From assembly GCA_942159475.1 (NCBI GenBank), contig OW804097.1, forward strand, positions 4,059,685 through 4,123,684: a stretch of 64,000 nt of DNA. The letters are read 5' to 3'. Source of the stretch: Sthenelais limicola. Lineage: Eukaryota > Annelida > Polychaeta > Phyllodocida > Sigalionidae. Positions 34,812-46,547 of this stretch are shown here, piece by piece. The notes beneath the pieces were generated by a model. The model was not told where the DNA came from. It worked only from the letters and a program-made list of their open reading frames with translations, and did no database searches. A program made the position numbers and the translations under genes. Within the stretch, counting starts at the first letter, position 1; each line of letters begins with the position of its first letter.

Positions 34812-34913
34812 CTGACAAGAGACAATCCTTTCATCTCCTTGAGTCCATCCAATATTTTCAGAAATCCTGTTGTTGTCATGTTTTGAGTTTGGTCTAGACC
34901 ACCAGACTCAAAG
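34812..34913 (-). CDS. Receptor exon 20: C-terminal LRR-like segment
   Basis: 102 bp, acceptor AATAATTCTAG, donor GTCAG|GTAATA. FESGGLDQTQNMTTTGFLKI and LDGLKEMKGLSLV. This is a looser repeat, as is usual near the end of an LRR array. Confidence 0.75.
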
Positions 34914-35080
34914 CTAGAATTATTTGTCTTGAATTAGCAAAGGTCAAAACAGGAATGTTGGTCAAATTGACAATCAATAATACAATTTTATTCAATTGAC
35001 TTATTGTATGTTACAGTATTAGTACGCTCTACAAAATCTTAATTATTCTAAAAAAAAAAAAGAATGTATTATATGTTCAC

Positions 35081-35170
35081 CTGATCTCTGTCAGTTTTGA
35101 TTCCCCAGAATGTCTGCATAGATCGACAATATAATTACACACTTCATCAGATATATTGTTGCCGTCCAAA
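35081..35170 (-). CDS. Receptor exon 19: leucine-rich repeat
   Basis: 90 bp, acceptor TTATCAACAG, donor ATCAG|GTGAAC. LDGNNISDEVCNYIVDLCRH and SGESKLTEI. Confidence 0.88.
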
Positions 35171-35388
35171 CTGTTGATAATGCAAAATTAATTTAGTTAA
35201 CTAGTTTGAGAATCAGGCACTAGTATATTAGTTGTCACATTCAGAAGCCATTAATTGTAAAAAATGAAAATTGTGAAAAGAAAATGTATGAATCATATAT
35301 CAGCATTTAATGCATGGGGTTTAAGTACTATCATGGGGTTTAAGTACTATCATTTGATCACACAACATTATAATAGAGAGACTATTAC

Positions 35389-35472
35389 TCAATCTTTTCC
35401 AGGGTTGTGTTTTTCTTTAAGGCGTTGGTGATCTTCTGTATTCCGCCTGGACCTATTTCATTGTATTTGAGT
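35389..35472 (-). CDS. Receptor exon 18: leucine-rich repeat
   Basis: 84 bp, acceptor TTTTCTGAAG, donor ATTGA|GTAATA. LKYNEIGPGGIQKITNALKK and NTTLEKI. Confidence 0.9.
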
Positions 35473-35680
35473 CTTCAGAAAAGAAATTAGAGAACCACTT
35501 TTAAAACTTATTTATGACTAATATTATGTAAATCTTTTTAAACTGGCACAAGTCAATTCATTCTACAACTTATTGGATGATAGATTCTCCCTTACGAATT
35601 TAACCATTTTCATTAGAAACATACTACAGTGTATTGAGAAACTACTTGGCTTCCTTCCTTGGATTAGAAAGTACAGTTAC

Positions 35681-35764
35681 CTAAGATCTTTGATTGATTT
35701 GTTCTTCTGCAGAATTAGAGCTATGCTGGAACAACCATTATCGCCTATGCTGTTGTTGTCAGCG
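35681..35764 (-). CDS. Receptor exon 17: leucine-rich repeat
   Basis: 84 bp, acceptor GATTTATAG, donor CTTAG|GTAACT. ADNNSIGDNGCSSIALILQK and NKSIKDLR. Confidence 0.9.
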
Positions 35765-36595
35765 CTATAAATCAGGAATATAACCACAGAAATGTTATAA
35801 ATCATTTCGAAGATTAGGATGTTTAAGAAGAATGGATTCATTAAAAGAAAACATGGCAGTCTGGTGTTTATGCAAGGTCCCATCTTTGCAAGTTTGCGGA
35901 TCTTGCCAGTACATCATCAACATATCAAAGCAGAAACTGTAGTTGGAAGTGAGTGCACTGCCATATTTCTGCCCAGTTCAGCACTCTTTGCTCAGTTTCC
36001 CACTTTGTGCATGCTCCTTGGCAACCCATCTCTACTGCCCTGACTTGTCTGTCCTCTTAATATTTGGCTTTTATTTCCTTCTGGACCATGCTCCGCCTTT
36101 TCAGCTGCCTTAGCGTTGTTCCCGTAGCAGGCTTTTGTTGTACCCAGCCCTTCCTTTAGCTACTGTCCTACACTTTCTTCTTCACACTTTTTCATTCATC
36201 AGGCATGTGATCTAGTGAGATCTCATTTTTCTTAAGCCTCATTCTTACACTTTCATCTTTTTCACAAATTTTAGATTTGTTCTCTTTATTAGAAAAATAC
36301 CTTTTTTCATTTTTATTCTATCATTTCTTATCAGTTTAAGTGAACATTCTGGACTTCCGTACTTTGAAACAAGACATCACACACATCTTTAGTCTGAGCT
36401 AACACTTAACAACAACTTAAATTTGATTTCCAAGCGAAATATATTCACAGTGGAAAGCAGTACCTACCTCTCTATAAACATAGGCAAGAAGGTAAGAATA
36501 TACAAATATACACGGCTACATAGAAATGAAGTAGAAATACAATACAATAGAAATGCAAATTAATCCGGTGGAACTTAAGCATTGCATGCTAGTTT

Positions 36596-37421
36596 CAGTG
36601 GCGGTATCAGGGGGGGGGGGCCTGGGGGGCACCGGCCCCCCTAGACCCTTAAAATGGTCCCTGTGCCCCCCCTTACTCAGAGGGGCAGGGGGCCACTAAA
36701 GTCCTGCTAAGGGCCCCTGTGGTAGGGGCCAGATGCTCTGCCAGAATTTGCACTTTCCTTCAAATTGCTGACTCTACAAGTACAACACTCCCAATAACCC
36801 CATATTTTATTTTAACTTAATAATTCTTTTTAAATTAAACTATATTTTACTTACTTTCTATCACATAATTTATTTTGCTGTAAAATATGCCTATATACGT
36901 GTTACTGTTAACACCCTTTTCCAGTGGTAACTGCCTTGTTGTTTCAGGGCCTCTATTCAAAAAGGATTTTTAGAGTCAGAATGTCTCAACAGGCTTTTAA
37001 ATTTCAGACGGTCTCAAAATTGAGACTGACGGTGAACAGTTTACAGTTATGATTTGTTCGTAATTTGTTCAATTCATTGTTTTCAGTTATTTCCGTTTCC
37101 CAAAGGAAACATGACAGGGTCCAGTAAAATCTAAATTCTGGAAAAAAAATAAACCTATATATGCCTCAAATGTGAGGACTCAAGAGGGTGTCAATTGGGA
37201 CAATTAATTTTGTTAATTTTATTTACTCAAAATGTTTTTTTGGGAAGCAAGAATATTGGGTTGTCATTTTTGTTACTCAACTTAGAGTTGTGGGGGCTTT
37301 ATTTCATTGTTATTAGGCAAATCAACTGTTATGCATTGCAATCACATTCCAAACAGGCAAATTCAGAAGATTTTCACCTCAATTGTGCCCCCCCTAGACC
37401 TGCCTTCTGGTACCGCCCCTG
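36596..37421. mobile_element. MITE with CAG(G/T)GGCGGTA(C/T)CAG ends (hAT-like?)
   Basis: The left end CAGTGGCGGTATCAGGGGG and the right end (inverted) CAGGGGCGGTACCAGAAGGC enclose 826 bp without an ORF, flanked by AGTTT on both sides. GC-rich ends contrast with an AT-rich middle. The 5-bp repeat is shorter than the hAT norm of 8 bp, so the class is uncertain. It lies in the 2.5-kb intron between exons 16 and 17, which holds nothing else I can name. Confidence 0.6.
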
Positions 37422-38293
37422 AGTTTGATTAGTGTTATAATTATAATGTTATAGTGAGTTTAGCGATCAGATTCGTTTGCTGTCAGTATCATTGGCGGCA
37501 CTCACAGTGTTTACATTTTCTTCAGAGATGCGGCTCTTGGTCTACTGACAGCCAACTTATTAAATTCTAGATGCCCTAGGGAGAGGGGAGTGGCATAAGG
37601 GGAGGGAGGAAATGCCAGCCGGGAATGGGAGAGTTAAGAGGGAGAGGAGATCCATGGTCCTGACCATGTGCAGAACTACTGAGTTGTACATGACTCAGCT
37701 GCATCTGTGCAGAGCAACCAATTCCGAAAAGGACAGGTCAGCTTGATCTTTGGAGTTTACATAACGCATGTTAATTTAGGGATCAATGTTTGCCTATGAA
37801 TAAAACAGACGCACCGCTCGGGGTACTCCTTGCCTGGGCGGAGTTAACATCAACAAATATCAATTTCAAAGACCAACGAAAATTCTGCAGAGACCTTGGC
37901 GTCAGTCTCTGAATAATGTAGCTTTTACCTTTTATTGGACATTGGACACTGTTCTCTATTTGTTTTCGGTAAAATGCAAGGTAGACACTATATTGGTCTT
38001 CCGAGGCTATCTGAAGCCTATTGAAAATATCCCAAAGTCTTTGCTAGTATTTTAACATTTTAAAACACCGAATAATTATAATGATAATATTTGTTAAAAT
38101 TTAACATACACGTTGTGGACGATCTCATATTTATAGAAATATCAGCCTCCTACTTACTTCTAATTTCAACTAGTTAGGTGGGATTCGAATTTACAAAAGT
38201 GTGCTGTTCTAGATTTCTGCGATGTAATGGGGAAAAAAGACTTATTGGTAAATGGTTCTGTTATGAATTCCTTATATCATATTGTATACTTAC

Positions 38294-38377
38294 ATTAGGC
38301 TAGTGAGTGTTGTATTTGTATTGAGTGCTTCTACCAAAACCTTCAAACCATTCCATTCAATGTTGTTCGATGATAGG
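38294..38377 (-). CDS. Receptor exon 16: leucine-rich repeat
   Basis: 84 bp, acceptor TGTCCATAG, donor CTAAT|GTAAGT. DLSSNNIEWNGLKVLVEALN followed by TNTTLTSL, a canonical ribonuclease-inhibitor-type LRR. Confidence 0.9.
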
Positions 38378-38708
38378 CTATGGACAAATATTGGAATGTC
38401 ACAGATTTACAAATAACACTTGAAACGTATTAAAACAGATAAATAATTAAAACGTACATAATTTTATTCCGATTGTTATGTGTAATCTAAGTCATGCATC
38501 ATTTTTCGTAAACAATTTGAAATTTGGAGCATTTGTTTCTATTTGAATAAACATTCACTTCAAACCTGGGGTATTTTGTTGAATTAATTTAGATATTATA
38601 GAATGTTGTAGTAGGTAGACGTGGCAGTATTCACCTAAACCCGTACCCGCACCTGTATATTATAGAATGTTGGTTAAAATATTAAACATGAATGTAGTTG
38701 TAACCCAC

Positions 38709-38795
38709 TCTAATGTTTCAAGACCTTTATTCCGCTTCAACAGTTTGCTCAGATGCTCCATATGTTCCTGGTTACCGATACCCATTCTTAAGAGC
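38709..38795 (-). CDS. Receptor exon 15: leucine-rich repeat
   Basis: 87 bp, acceptor CTTCAATAG, donor TTAGA|GTGGGT (weaker). LRMGIGNQEHMEHLSKLLKR and NKGLETL. Confidence 0.78.
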
Positions 38796-39122
38796 CTATT
38801 GAAGAAGCAACAACGGCATTGATCAAGTAAATTTTTAATTTGCATATGTATTTCCTGTATATAAGTTTTAGACTATGCTGGAATTTAAATACTTGTTTTA
38901 CACTTAGTCAGATCTAATTGTGGATATTGATGTATTATTATGTGACGATAAAAAACGATATCTGCTGATATAATAATTATGATTACTACAATCTCTAAGC
39001 GATTTCCTTTAAAGCTGCATACATAGCTGTTAAGACAAAACAAATATCTCCAAATTTACTGAGATAAAATTGAATCTAAACTTAAACTGATGTGTGAAAT
39101 ATGAATGTAGAATATATCTCAC

Positions 39123-39200
39123 CCTAAATGCTTCAAGGAGGGTTTCAGCTCCAACGCATATGTAATTTGCCCAAGTAATCTATCTGATAGATATGTGCAC
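39123..39200 (-). CDS. Receptor exon 14: leucine-rich repeat
   Basis: 78 bp, phase 2-2, acceptor CAGCTTCAG, donor AGG|GTGAGA. CTYLSDRLLGQITYALELKP followed by SLKHL. All remaining exons are phase 2-2 and close to 84 bp, one repeat per exon, as in vertebrate NLRC genes. Confidence 0.75.
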
Positions 39201-39542
39201 CTGAAGCTGAAAAACAAAAATGTGGCTATAACCTCGCATCATCTGTTGGTGTCAATATTGTTCCAAGATTTATTTCATTCATGTGTACCTCACGAAAATA
39301 CTCTCCAAACAGAGTGTTCAACTTTAATATTTACATTTCGTATATAAGTCTGCGAGTAACTCAGGTATTTGCTAGTGTCATAGCTTGTTTGTCCCGTTGT
39401 ATTTACAGCTATTTTCAAATGACTTATTACAAGAGCACACCCTTTTCTTCCCAGTAAACATTGCCATATATGTAATAATAAAGTATATACATCCAGAGAT
39501 ACTGTACTTCATTTAGCTGAAATAAAAGCCTTCAACACCTAC

Positions 39543-39754
39543 ATAAGTTTTGGAATGTTCTCTACTCTTTCCAACAACAAGATGAGTGCCTTTACGTCCA
39601 CTTCCGTCAAACACATTCTCTGTTCTGAGATATTGGACAGTTCAATTCCTTTGCCATCACCAAACCTAGTCATGCTTACTTCATTTGCAAATGCTTCATA
39701 CTGACCCTCGTAAATCATCTTAATAATATGAAGGTTATTATGGCTGTCATTTGC
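39543..39754 (-). CDS. Receptor exon 13: pre-LRR helical region
   Basis: 212 bp, acceptor TATATTTCAG, donor CTTAT|GTAGGT, phase 0 in and 2 out. LHIIKMIYEGQYEAFAN, then ISEQRMCLTEVDVKALILLL and the start of the first repeat (VENIPKLM). It has no counterpart of 70 residues or more in any reading frame by itself, so it was found by phase. Confidence 0.8.
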
Positions 39755-40264
39755 CTGAAATATAAAAGGAAACTCGAGACGTTCATTTTGATTAGCTAGG
39801 TAATATTCCCATATTCACCTTCTCACAACCAATGATTGTTTACCAACTATATCGAGTGCTTTTGTATCAGACGCACGTCTGTCACAATAACTAGCAAGGG
39901 ACATGGGAACAATGGATATGGTATTTTCAAATCTAGTCCCTAATAAAAGGTTGAGCCTATACCATGTGCATCGAATTACGATAACTTAGATACACATTTT
40001 TTTAATTTTGAGTGTGTTGAATTGTTCTTAAAATGAAATGTGTATTATGGAAATATTCATAAACATGGATATTGACGTTAGAGCATTAATAAATAGTCAA
40101 TACTGAACATTACATGATTTTTATAGATTTTATGATGTATGATTAGTCCGATAGTTACATTTGAATCTAGATTCAAAATGGCGGCTATACAAATCCTCAA
40201 TGTGAACTGTTAGGAAAATGACAGTGTTTAAACACAAAGTATAAGGACTCCAAGCATTAGGTAC

Positions 40265-40566
40265 CTTTAACAGCTCAGCGATGGTATCAGAAATATCTTT
40301 AATCCACTGGTTCTTAATTTCATCTGAGACGCAAGGTTTGAGTTCATTTGGAATAGTTGAATCAAAAAGCAGCCCACAAAGGTAGAGAATAGCCATATCC
40401 TTATTTCCTGCAATGAACATTTCCCTCAGCTTATCCTTGAGAGTATTCTGTCCTACCAGATGTATCATCGCCATGAATTCTTCTATTAGCTGGTGTTGGA
40501 AATCTACAGGTCCTTCAGGTGTTTCATGTCCTCCCTTCATCGACTCGTCTTCCCCATTAACAGTCA
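40265..40566 (-). CDS. Receptor exon 12: NLR helical (HD2-like) region
   Basis: 302 bp, acceptor AAAATTTCAG, donor AAAG|GTACCT. HQLIEEFMAMIHLVGQNTLK and KDMAILYLCGLLF follow the (L)QEF.AA..L ... f.CGLL pattern seen before the LRRs of vertebrate and echinoderm NLRs. Confidence 0.85.
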
Positions 40567-40753
40567 CTGAAATTTTATGATAGTCCGATAGTATCAGTTG
40601 TAACACATACATGAGAAATGTGAAATTGTTTGACCGTAGGGGCCCAGATGGCAGGCTAACCGAAATAAAGATTTATATATAAATGTTCACAAAGAAAAAA
40701 TACATGAGGAATACCCTGCTATCATATTACATACATCAAGCAACATTTCTTAC

Positions 40754-40928
40754 CTTCTTTACAGGAGTTAATTTCTGTTTTTTGTTCTTCAGCATGCAGT
40801 TGTTCAGATTTCCTATCCTCAATTGGGAACATTCTATCATAGGCTAGCTTTGCTCGTGTATGAATATCTTCTGTTTTTGGAAGTAGTGTGTCTGTTTCAC
40901 CTTGGTCTCTGTCTCTACCATAACAGGT
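40754..40928 (-). CDS. Receptor exon 11: winged-helix region after NACHT
   Basis: 175 bp, acceptor GTGTTTCAG, donor GAAG|GTAAGA, phase 0 in and 1 out. LPKTEDIHTRAKLAYDRMF resembles the helix after the NACHT domain in NLRs. The rest is charged. The 520-bp intron upstream shows nothing recognisable. Confidence 0.8.
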
Positions 40929-41448
40929 CTGAAACACAGGAGGACATTGCACACATATTGATTGTATGCTAGCAATAATTCGCAGAATTTAAATATGCCC
41001 GAAAATGGGACTAACTTTGAAAATATTGGTAAAGCTCATGAAACCATAGTTTTATCAATTGATTTCGCTGACTGTTCATTAAATCATGATGCCAATACTT
41101 TGTTGTAAAGTGGGGTCTTCTGAAACTCAACTTTCGGAGGACTTGTGATAACTACAGGTTTATTTCTATTTCCATGTATTTCATTTTCGACACTGTATTT
41201 ATATGATGACCTTTGTAAATGTGATATAGAAATATAAAGCTATTATTGTTATATCATCAACATTTATGTTTAAGGAAGCCTTGCATTTTTATTACATTAT
41301 TTGCTTCACCTTATCATATAGGATTGCGGAAAACAAGGGTTCTATATAACGAAGTCAGTCTACAAGTCCACATTATTATAAGTCTCTAGTATTATTCCCA
41401 AATACTGTTTTGTGATCGGGTCATAGTCCATAAAAAAGTCATCCCTAC

Positions 41449-41725
41449 CTTGATGAGATAAAGAAAAATCCGTGTGTAGGTGCTGAGGTCTACCTGTTCG
41501 TTTTCAGTCCCAGAATCCTTGGAAAATGCCTTGCATAAGTTCATACAGAAGAAGGTAATTGTTGACACTGAGTGGAGAATGGAGTTATCCTGCATGACGC
41601 ATTCAACTCTTTCCCTACTGTCTTTCTTTACATGTTTCTCAATGTATTCCTTTATACCTTTAGTATTTAGGCCCACTACATGTATCGTTCTGGTTGGTCG
41701 CAACTTTGCTAGAGCAATCATGGGT
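41449..41725 (-). CDS. Receptor exon 10: NACHT C-terminal half
   Basis: 277 bp, acceptor ATTTTTCAG, donor AAG|GTAGGG, phase 2 in and 0 out. The junction yields IISSRPMIALAKLRPT, the sensor-1 SRP motif. TIHVVGLNTKGIKEYIEKHV follows, matching the I.V.GF....i.eYi pattern of NACHT proteins, then the winged-helix region. Confidence 0.92.
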
Positions 41726-41800
41726 CTGAAAAATATCAATTACCATACTTAAAAGTATCGATCAAACATGTTTCATGTGAAGTGCTGCTACTTTGTAGTG

Positions 41801-41872
41801 GGAGGTAGCGGGAAGTAGCGGGGGCAGAAGCGGGGGCAGAAGCGGGGGCAGAAGCGGGGGCAGAAGCGGGGC
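41801..41872. repeat. 12-bp minisatellite GCGGGGGCAGAA
   Basis: About five units in the intron between exons 9 and 10, flanked by further AGTAGCGG(G/T) copies and inverted CTACTT(C/G) copies to about 42050. Confidence 0.8.
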
Positions 41873-42317
41873 AATGGCACCACTCTATGCTACTTCTCAC
41901 GCTACTTGATGCGCCTGCTTAGATTTCTGAGTAGCGTTAGAAGTAGCGGTGGAAGTAGCCGGGCAAAAGCACCCATTCCGGTATACCTTCAGCTTCTTGC
42001 TCCCGCTTCTAAAGAAGCGGCAGCAAAGAAACGGGAAAAGTAGCGGGAAGAGAAGCTGGCCAGTGGAACCCAGCCTTGGAACCCAGGGTTTAACTTGTTC
42101 TCCTTGTTGCTTTGATTAATCAATGGAATAGAATGATTCAAAGGTGGTTTAACATAAGTGACGTCTCGTCCAGCATGTCCCCATACAGGTCTGAAGTAAT
42201 GGGGTGTTGACACATTTAGGCTCAGACTCAATGAACCCCAGAACTCATACTTATCTGAAATAGCAGAGTGAGGATTGTCCCTCTTATACCAACTGATAGC
42301 TTAGCCTATAACAATAC

Positions 42318-42456
42318 CTTGAGCTGATGATAAGGGTACTCTTCTTCAAAACCTTTCTGTGCAATATTCCATGACACCAGTTCATAGGCGACCTCTCCTT
42401 GAGTTTTTCATTCCAGTTCAAAATCACACCATTCCATGGTGACTCATCCAGAGCAT
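42318..42456 (-). CDS. Receptor exon 9: NACHT Walker B
   Basis: 139 bp. The acceptor is TTAACAG, just before ATGCTC, because only this site gives phase 1 and the motif LLCM-DALDESPWNG (Walker B, Asp and Glu). An upstream AG (CACAG at about 42491) would be out of phase. It ends KKSTLIISS with donor CAAG|GTATTG. The following SRP motif continues in exon 10. Confidence 0.88.
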
Positions 42457-42650
42457 CTGTTAATTTGCAATATTTTGTCTGTGAAATCTTAAGATAATAG
42501 CGTTTTGTCACAAGTAAATGTTTTTAAACCATCAAATGTGTTCAGAAGGTTTTATAACGCTCAAAGCCTTTTCAATATTGATTTCAGTGATGTTATATTT
42601 TTTATGCTAATTTATTTATAATTATAAGTTTAATATTTTCTAATTCTTAC

Positions 42651-43138
42651 CCATGCATAGAAGCCACTGAACACCATTACAATCGCTTCCATTTTGCAAG
42701 ATTTTCTCATCTAGATCCTTGAGGTCATAGAAGCTGTACCTTCTTATGAAGTCAATAAGACTTATTTTCTCCTTTGATTTGACAGGTATAGCCCTCATGT
42801 TAAAGAGTAAAACAAACTTGAATTTCAACTTCTGCGCCCATTCAGATTTAGCCCACAAGCGTAATAACTTCTGCACAAGTGTTGTCTTCCCGACTCCTGC
42901 TCTGCCCACCAAGTTGATTAAAGGATTTGTCGGATAAGGTGGGATAATATCCTCAAATCCAACCTCCATTGTGTTCTTAGAGTCCTGAAGTTCAAGCTGA
43001 ACAAACCCATTATCCAGGTCAATTTCCTTGTCCAGAGTCTTCTCCACTATATGTTTCTTCCCAAGTATGATAGCTTGTATGCTCTTTTTTCTTCGACTGT
43101 TGTAAGCAAACATTACAGTCAATGTAGACTTTCGTCTT
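42651..43138 (-). CDS. Receptor exon 8: juxtamembrane linker and NACHT N-terminal half (Walker A)
   Basis: 488 bp, phase 2 in and phase 1 out; acceptor TTTTGGTAG, donor ATGG|GTAAGA. After RRKSTLTVMF and a basic linker of about 75 residues comes the P-loop NLVGRAGVGKTTLVQKLL. This is followed by FKFVLLFNMRAI and LIDFIRRY, characteristic of NACHT after Walker A. It ends WLLCM, the hydrophobic beta strand of Walker B, whose Asp is completed in the next exon. No death-fold domain precedes the P-loop. Confidence 0.93.
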
Positions 43139-43289
43139 CTACCAAAACTAAGTCAAAACAGTGATTTTCAGTTTTTGATGTCTACCAGAGATAGAGTCAA
43201 TTGTGGTCATGAACTGAAGCTAATATATAGAGAAACATTGTTAAAATGGGGGCGTATGACCTTCGTAAACGTTACTCATTTTACTAGAA

Positions 43290-43440
43290 CTTCATAGATA
43301 GATAAATATGTATATGAATATAGGTAGGTACATATGCATTGATAGATTGATAGATAGATAGACATTGAGACATACAGACTCAGCTTGACAGACAGATGGG
43401 TGGATGGATTGATAGATAGATAGGCAGATAAGCATATATA
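43290..43440. repeat. GATA microsatellite
   Basis: GATAGATTGATAGATAGATA and relatives in the intron between exons 7 and 8. The Tyr/Leu-rich ORF through it is an artefact. Confidence 0.8.
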
Positions 43441-43490
43441 AATAAACCATCTGAATGTATTTACTACCTTTGCTAACATGGTAACGTTAC

Positions 43491-43578
43491 CTGAAGTATA
43501 CTATGAAACCAACTACCGTAGCCAAAAACACAAGAACTAGTAGAACTATTATGGCAATCACAAGCGGAGAAATTCCTT
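43491..43578 (-). CDS. Receptor exon 7: transmembrane segment
   Basis: 88 bp, acceptor CTTGCTTCCAG, donor TTCAG|GTAACG, phase 1 in and phase 2 out. It encodes EGISPLVIAIIVLLVLVFLA and then TVVGFIVYF, one hydrophobic helix of about 25 residues. It is followed across the junction by RRRKS, a basic stop-transfer signal. This fixes a type I topology between the CCPs and the NACHT domain. It is too short to appear as an ORF and was found by following the splice phases. Confidence 0.85.
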
Positions 43579-45340
43579 CTGGAAGCAAGATATGCAAATA
43601 TTATGGTTAGAGATTTTTGACTATGAACTAAAACTCATACATATTCCTTTTACCTAAACAGGATTTTTATATGAAATCACTGACAGTGATGTGCTGGCTT
43701 TGGAATAGAGTCAATCGTTTCACTTATATGATTCTGTCATACATGTATGCAGTTCTAGCTTTTGTATATAATATTTGATATTTGTCCATTCCTACGACAT
43801 AGGCCCAATAGCCTGAGACCATTGTGCCAAAATGATCCTTTCAGTTGGGGAATTAATGTCGAGCATTAATATCTCATCATTTTCGCAAAGGTTCTCTTAT
43901 TACCATGACAAATCAACATTTGGCACTGCATGTGGGAAGTAAAATCGCAATCATGTGAAATCAATGGCATCAACCAGAGCTGCCACTAAAAGTGCACAGC
44001 ATGGTCAAATTGAGAGAAATGAAATTAAAGTAAATTTCACGATATTGTTGATTTTCCATCTCATCAAACCCCACATAGCAAATGGAAATTGAGAGTTATC
44101 CATATTTTTAAAAAAAATTCTCTCCCCTAAAAATGGTTGAAAGTCTTACTGGTTTTTAAATATAAGTTATCCATATTAAGTCAACAGAAACGCAAATACA
44201 CATTAATCCACTCCAAAATATTATGTTTATTCTAAGCTAGAAAATACTCCACAATACATGCATTTTGTATTATTACACCACATTACTCATCCAGGTTAAT
44301 ATTCTCAAAAGATATGTGTCAATTATTCTTTAAAATGGGGTTTGATTGATGAGCATTATACGATGAAAAAAATGTCACCAATATATATAGTGCTAAGCAA
44401 AGGGCAATCTTATTTCATTTCGTGGCATTATGTATATCCTGCAACCTTTTAAGAAGATTGTAAATACAAGTTTAGAAATATCTCCTTCGTTTTTTTGTTT
44501 TGACATACAACAAATATGCTGGAGCTTCAATGAAGCTGCGTAAGAAAAGAATTCAATGGTTATTAATAATGAATGCAGGGTACTCAAAATGACCGTCTCC
44601 TAGCATTACCCTAGGGGCTGACAAAAGAGATGAGTTATGCCTCTTTGAGACTAGTAGTTCAGAGAAAAGTATTTTACCTTTATCCTAAAATGAAAAGTAA
44701 TACTTTTCACTTATATATATATAAGCAATGGGCAATCACAGGTCGTTTCGTAGCATTACGCCTACCACATTTTTGCGCCAACTTTTTAAAAGGTGGGAAA
44801 TATTAAAATATTTCCGAAAAATAAATAACATCTTAGAGCTTCCAGGAACTGGGCAACATACATTTCAGGATTACTTTAATACTCAATACTTTAATACTTA
44901 ATTCTTTGAAGCCATTTAAAATGGTCGTTCCATAGCATGAAGTGTTAAAGGAAATAATCGTATTTTGAATTTTAAGGCTTGAAAATGCTTCGAATTCTAT
45001 TTTATAAATACCATCTTAAAAAACGGAATCTGTAGTACTAGGAAGTCTATAAGAATGTTTTGAACAAAATAATGTAACAAATGAGATTGAGTTTAAAAAT
45101 GCAAACAATGCACCACTTTCTGACGCAATCGATAATTAATATGTATGCCTTGTTTTCCCTCTTCTTCTTGCTGCTCGTCTTCTTGTTACTCTGATGCCTA
45201 CTATGATTGGTATAATGCTTATGCTTACTGAATTGCTAATTACAAATATGTATACTGCCTAGATGGAATGTTAAATTGTTCAAGGATTGTATATACTCAA
45301 TGACAGTCTCTCGTTACCGGACTACTTATAGAGAGAATGG
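43579..45340. other. Intron sequence, no feature recognised
   Basis: Left part of the intron between exons 6 and 7: AT-rich. A weak internal repeat is AAGCAA(A/T)GGGCAATC(T/A) with TTCGT(G/A)GCATTA at about 44394-44428 and 44724-44760. Confidence 0.4.
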
Positions 45341-45463
45341 GACGAGCCGGCAATAATAAAAAAATTATAGGACGAGATTCGTCCACAAAAGCACGATGCC
45401 GTAGGCAGAGTGCTTATGTGGACAAATCAAGTCCTATAAATTTTCGATTATTGCTGGCGAGTT
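45341..45463. repeat. Foldback hairpin E, copy 1
   Basis: GACGAGATTCGTCCACAAAA...GATGCCGTAGGCAG...TATGTGGACAAATCAAGTCC, and GCCGGCAATAATAA against its complement. The loop is the inverse of copy 2. Confidence 0.82.
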
Positions 45464-45492
45464 CAATTCTATATTTATTGTATGTGCATGAA

Positions 45493-45922
45493 ATTTGATC
45501 ATATGTGATGTGTTTCAGGAAAATGAGTCATAAGTCGCAAAATTGATATTTTTCAAAGTGATATTTTTCAAAGATCTCTTCGTAGGAATGTTCTCATCTT
45601 TGGTGTGACTAACGCTGGATAAAGCATGAATACATGTACCAAATTGCAAGACAGTGTATCAAATATTGTCATGCATGCATAGGGTCATCCCATAGAGTAT
45701 ATTTAGCTACTTTAATAATAGTTGTCCACCCAAAAATATTGAAAACATTTTTTCCAGAAATAAAAATATCAAACTTAGAATATAAAAATACTTAGATATC
45801 CTTAATGTTTATATTCATTGGAATCCCCTTGGTCTCATCTTTTCAAATATGATGATATCACAAAACCCAATTTTTGCGACTTATGACTCATTTTCCTGAA
45901 ACACATCACATATGGCATCAAA
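45493..45922. mobile_element. 43-bp-TIR MITE, complete copy
   Basis: The left end CATATGTGATGTGTTTCAGG and onward to AGTCATAAGTCGCAAAA is repeated inverted at the right end (to 45914) without mismatch over about 42 bp. ATTTGAT/ATCAAAT extends the inversion. About 420 bp, no ORF. Fragments of the family lie at 18130, 18756, 19890, 28440, 33325 and 52783. Confidence 0.8.
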
Positions 45923-46547
45923 TATCACTGAAAAAATATTAAAGAAGCACAGAGAGCCCCGCTGCCAGCCCTACTGACAGCCTCGTTAGTATAGGCCTAT
46001 TTATATTGTTAACTTAAAACGTTCATATTGTGGCCATTTCTTGAGCTACATCAATAAAACTTATATCATTGGATAGAGAATTTAATGCTCTATTTAATGA
46101 TATGGCTTTTATTATGTATTTCTATAATCATAATACCAGAATCACGGGTGGATTACCGATCGCGGGGATTTGTTTACATGCTCCGCAGAGAGCCAAAGCT
46201 CCGCGAAGCATAACAACAGAGCTATTTTTAGACAACTACATTTCATATAGGACACGTCCTATATGAATATTTTTACAGCACCCCACTTATAGCACGTCTC
46301 ATATAGAATGCGCGTATAATAAATTATATTATATCATACCAGATATTATTTGATCGCATCAGATTGAATGTTCATAACCAATAGCTCTATAAGTAAGGAA
46401 ACTAGATAGTCCAACTGTATTGAAAAATTATGGGGAAGAGAGGGTATATACTCTGACCAGGATTATTAGGCAGAATAGCAGGAGCCTAACTCCTTTTATA
46501 TTACCAAAATAGATAAAGGATTGCAAGTTGAATTAAGGTGAACAAAC

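Larger units (their letters stand above)
45341..46315. repeat. Composite repeat, inverted partner of 56805-57440
   Basis: Begins with a foldback hairpin, carries an inserted MITE (45493-45922), then AGAGAGCCCCGCTGCC, CATTTCTTGAGCTACA, GATTACCGATCGCGG and TATAGGACACGTCCTATA. The partner lies 10.5 kb away in opposite orientation. Confidence 0.7.

Noticed and set aside
42457..42491. Alternative upstream acceptor for exon 9 (CACAG before ACAAAA)
   Set aside because: It puts the Walker B strand out of phase with exon 8. The acceptor at 42457/42458 gives LLCMDALDE in frame.
43276..43479. Minus-strand ORF rich in Tyr, Leu and Ser between exons 7 and 8
   Set aside because: It is a translation of a GATA microsatellite. 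The splice phases skip it.
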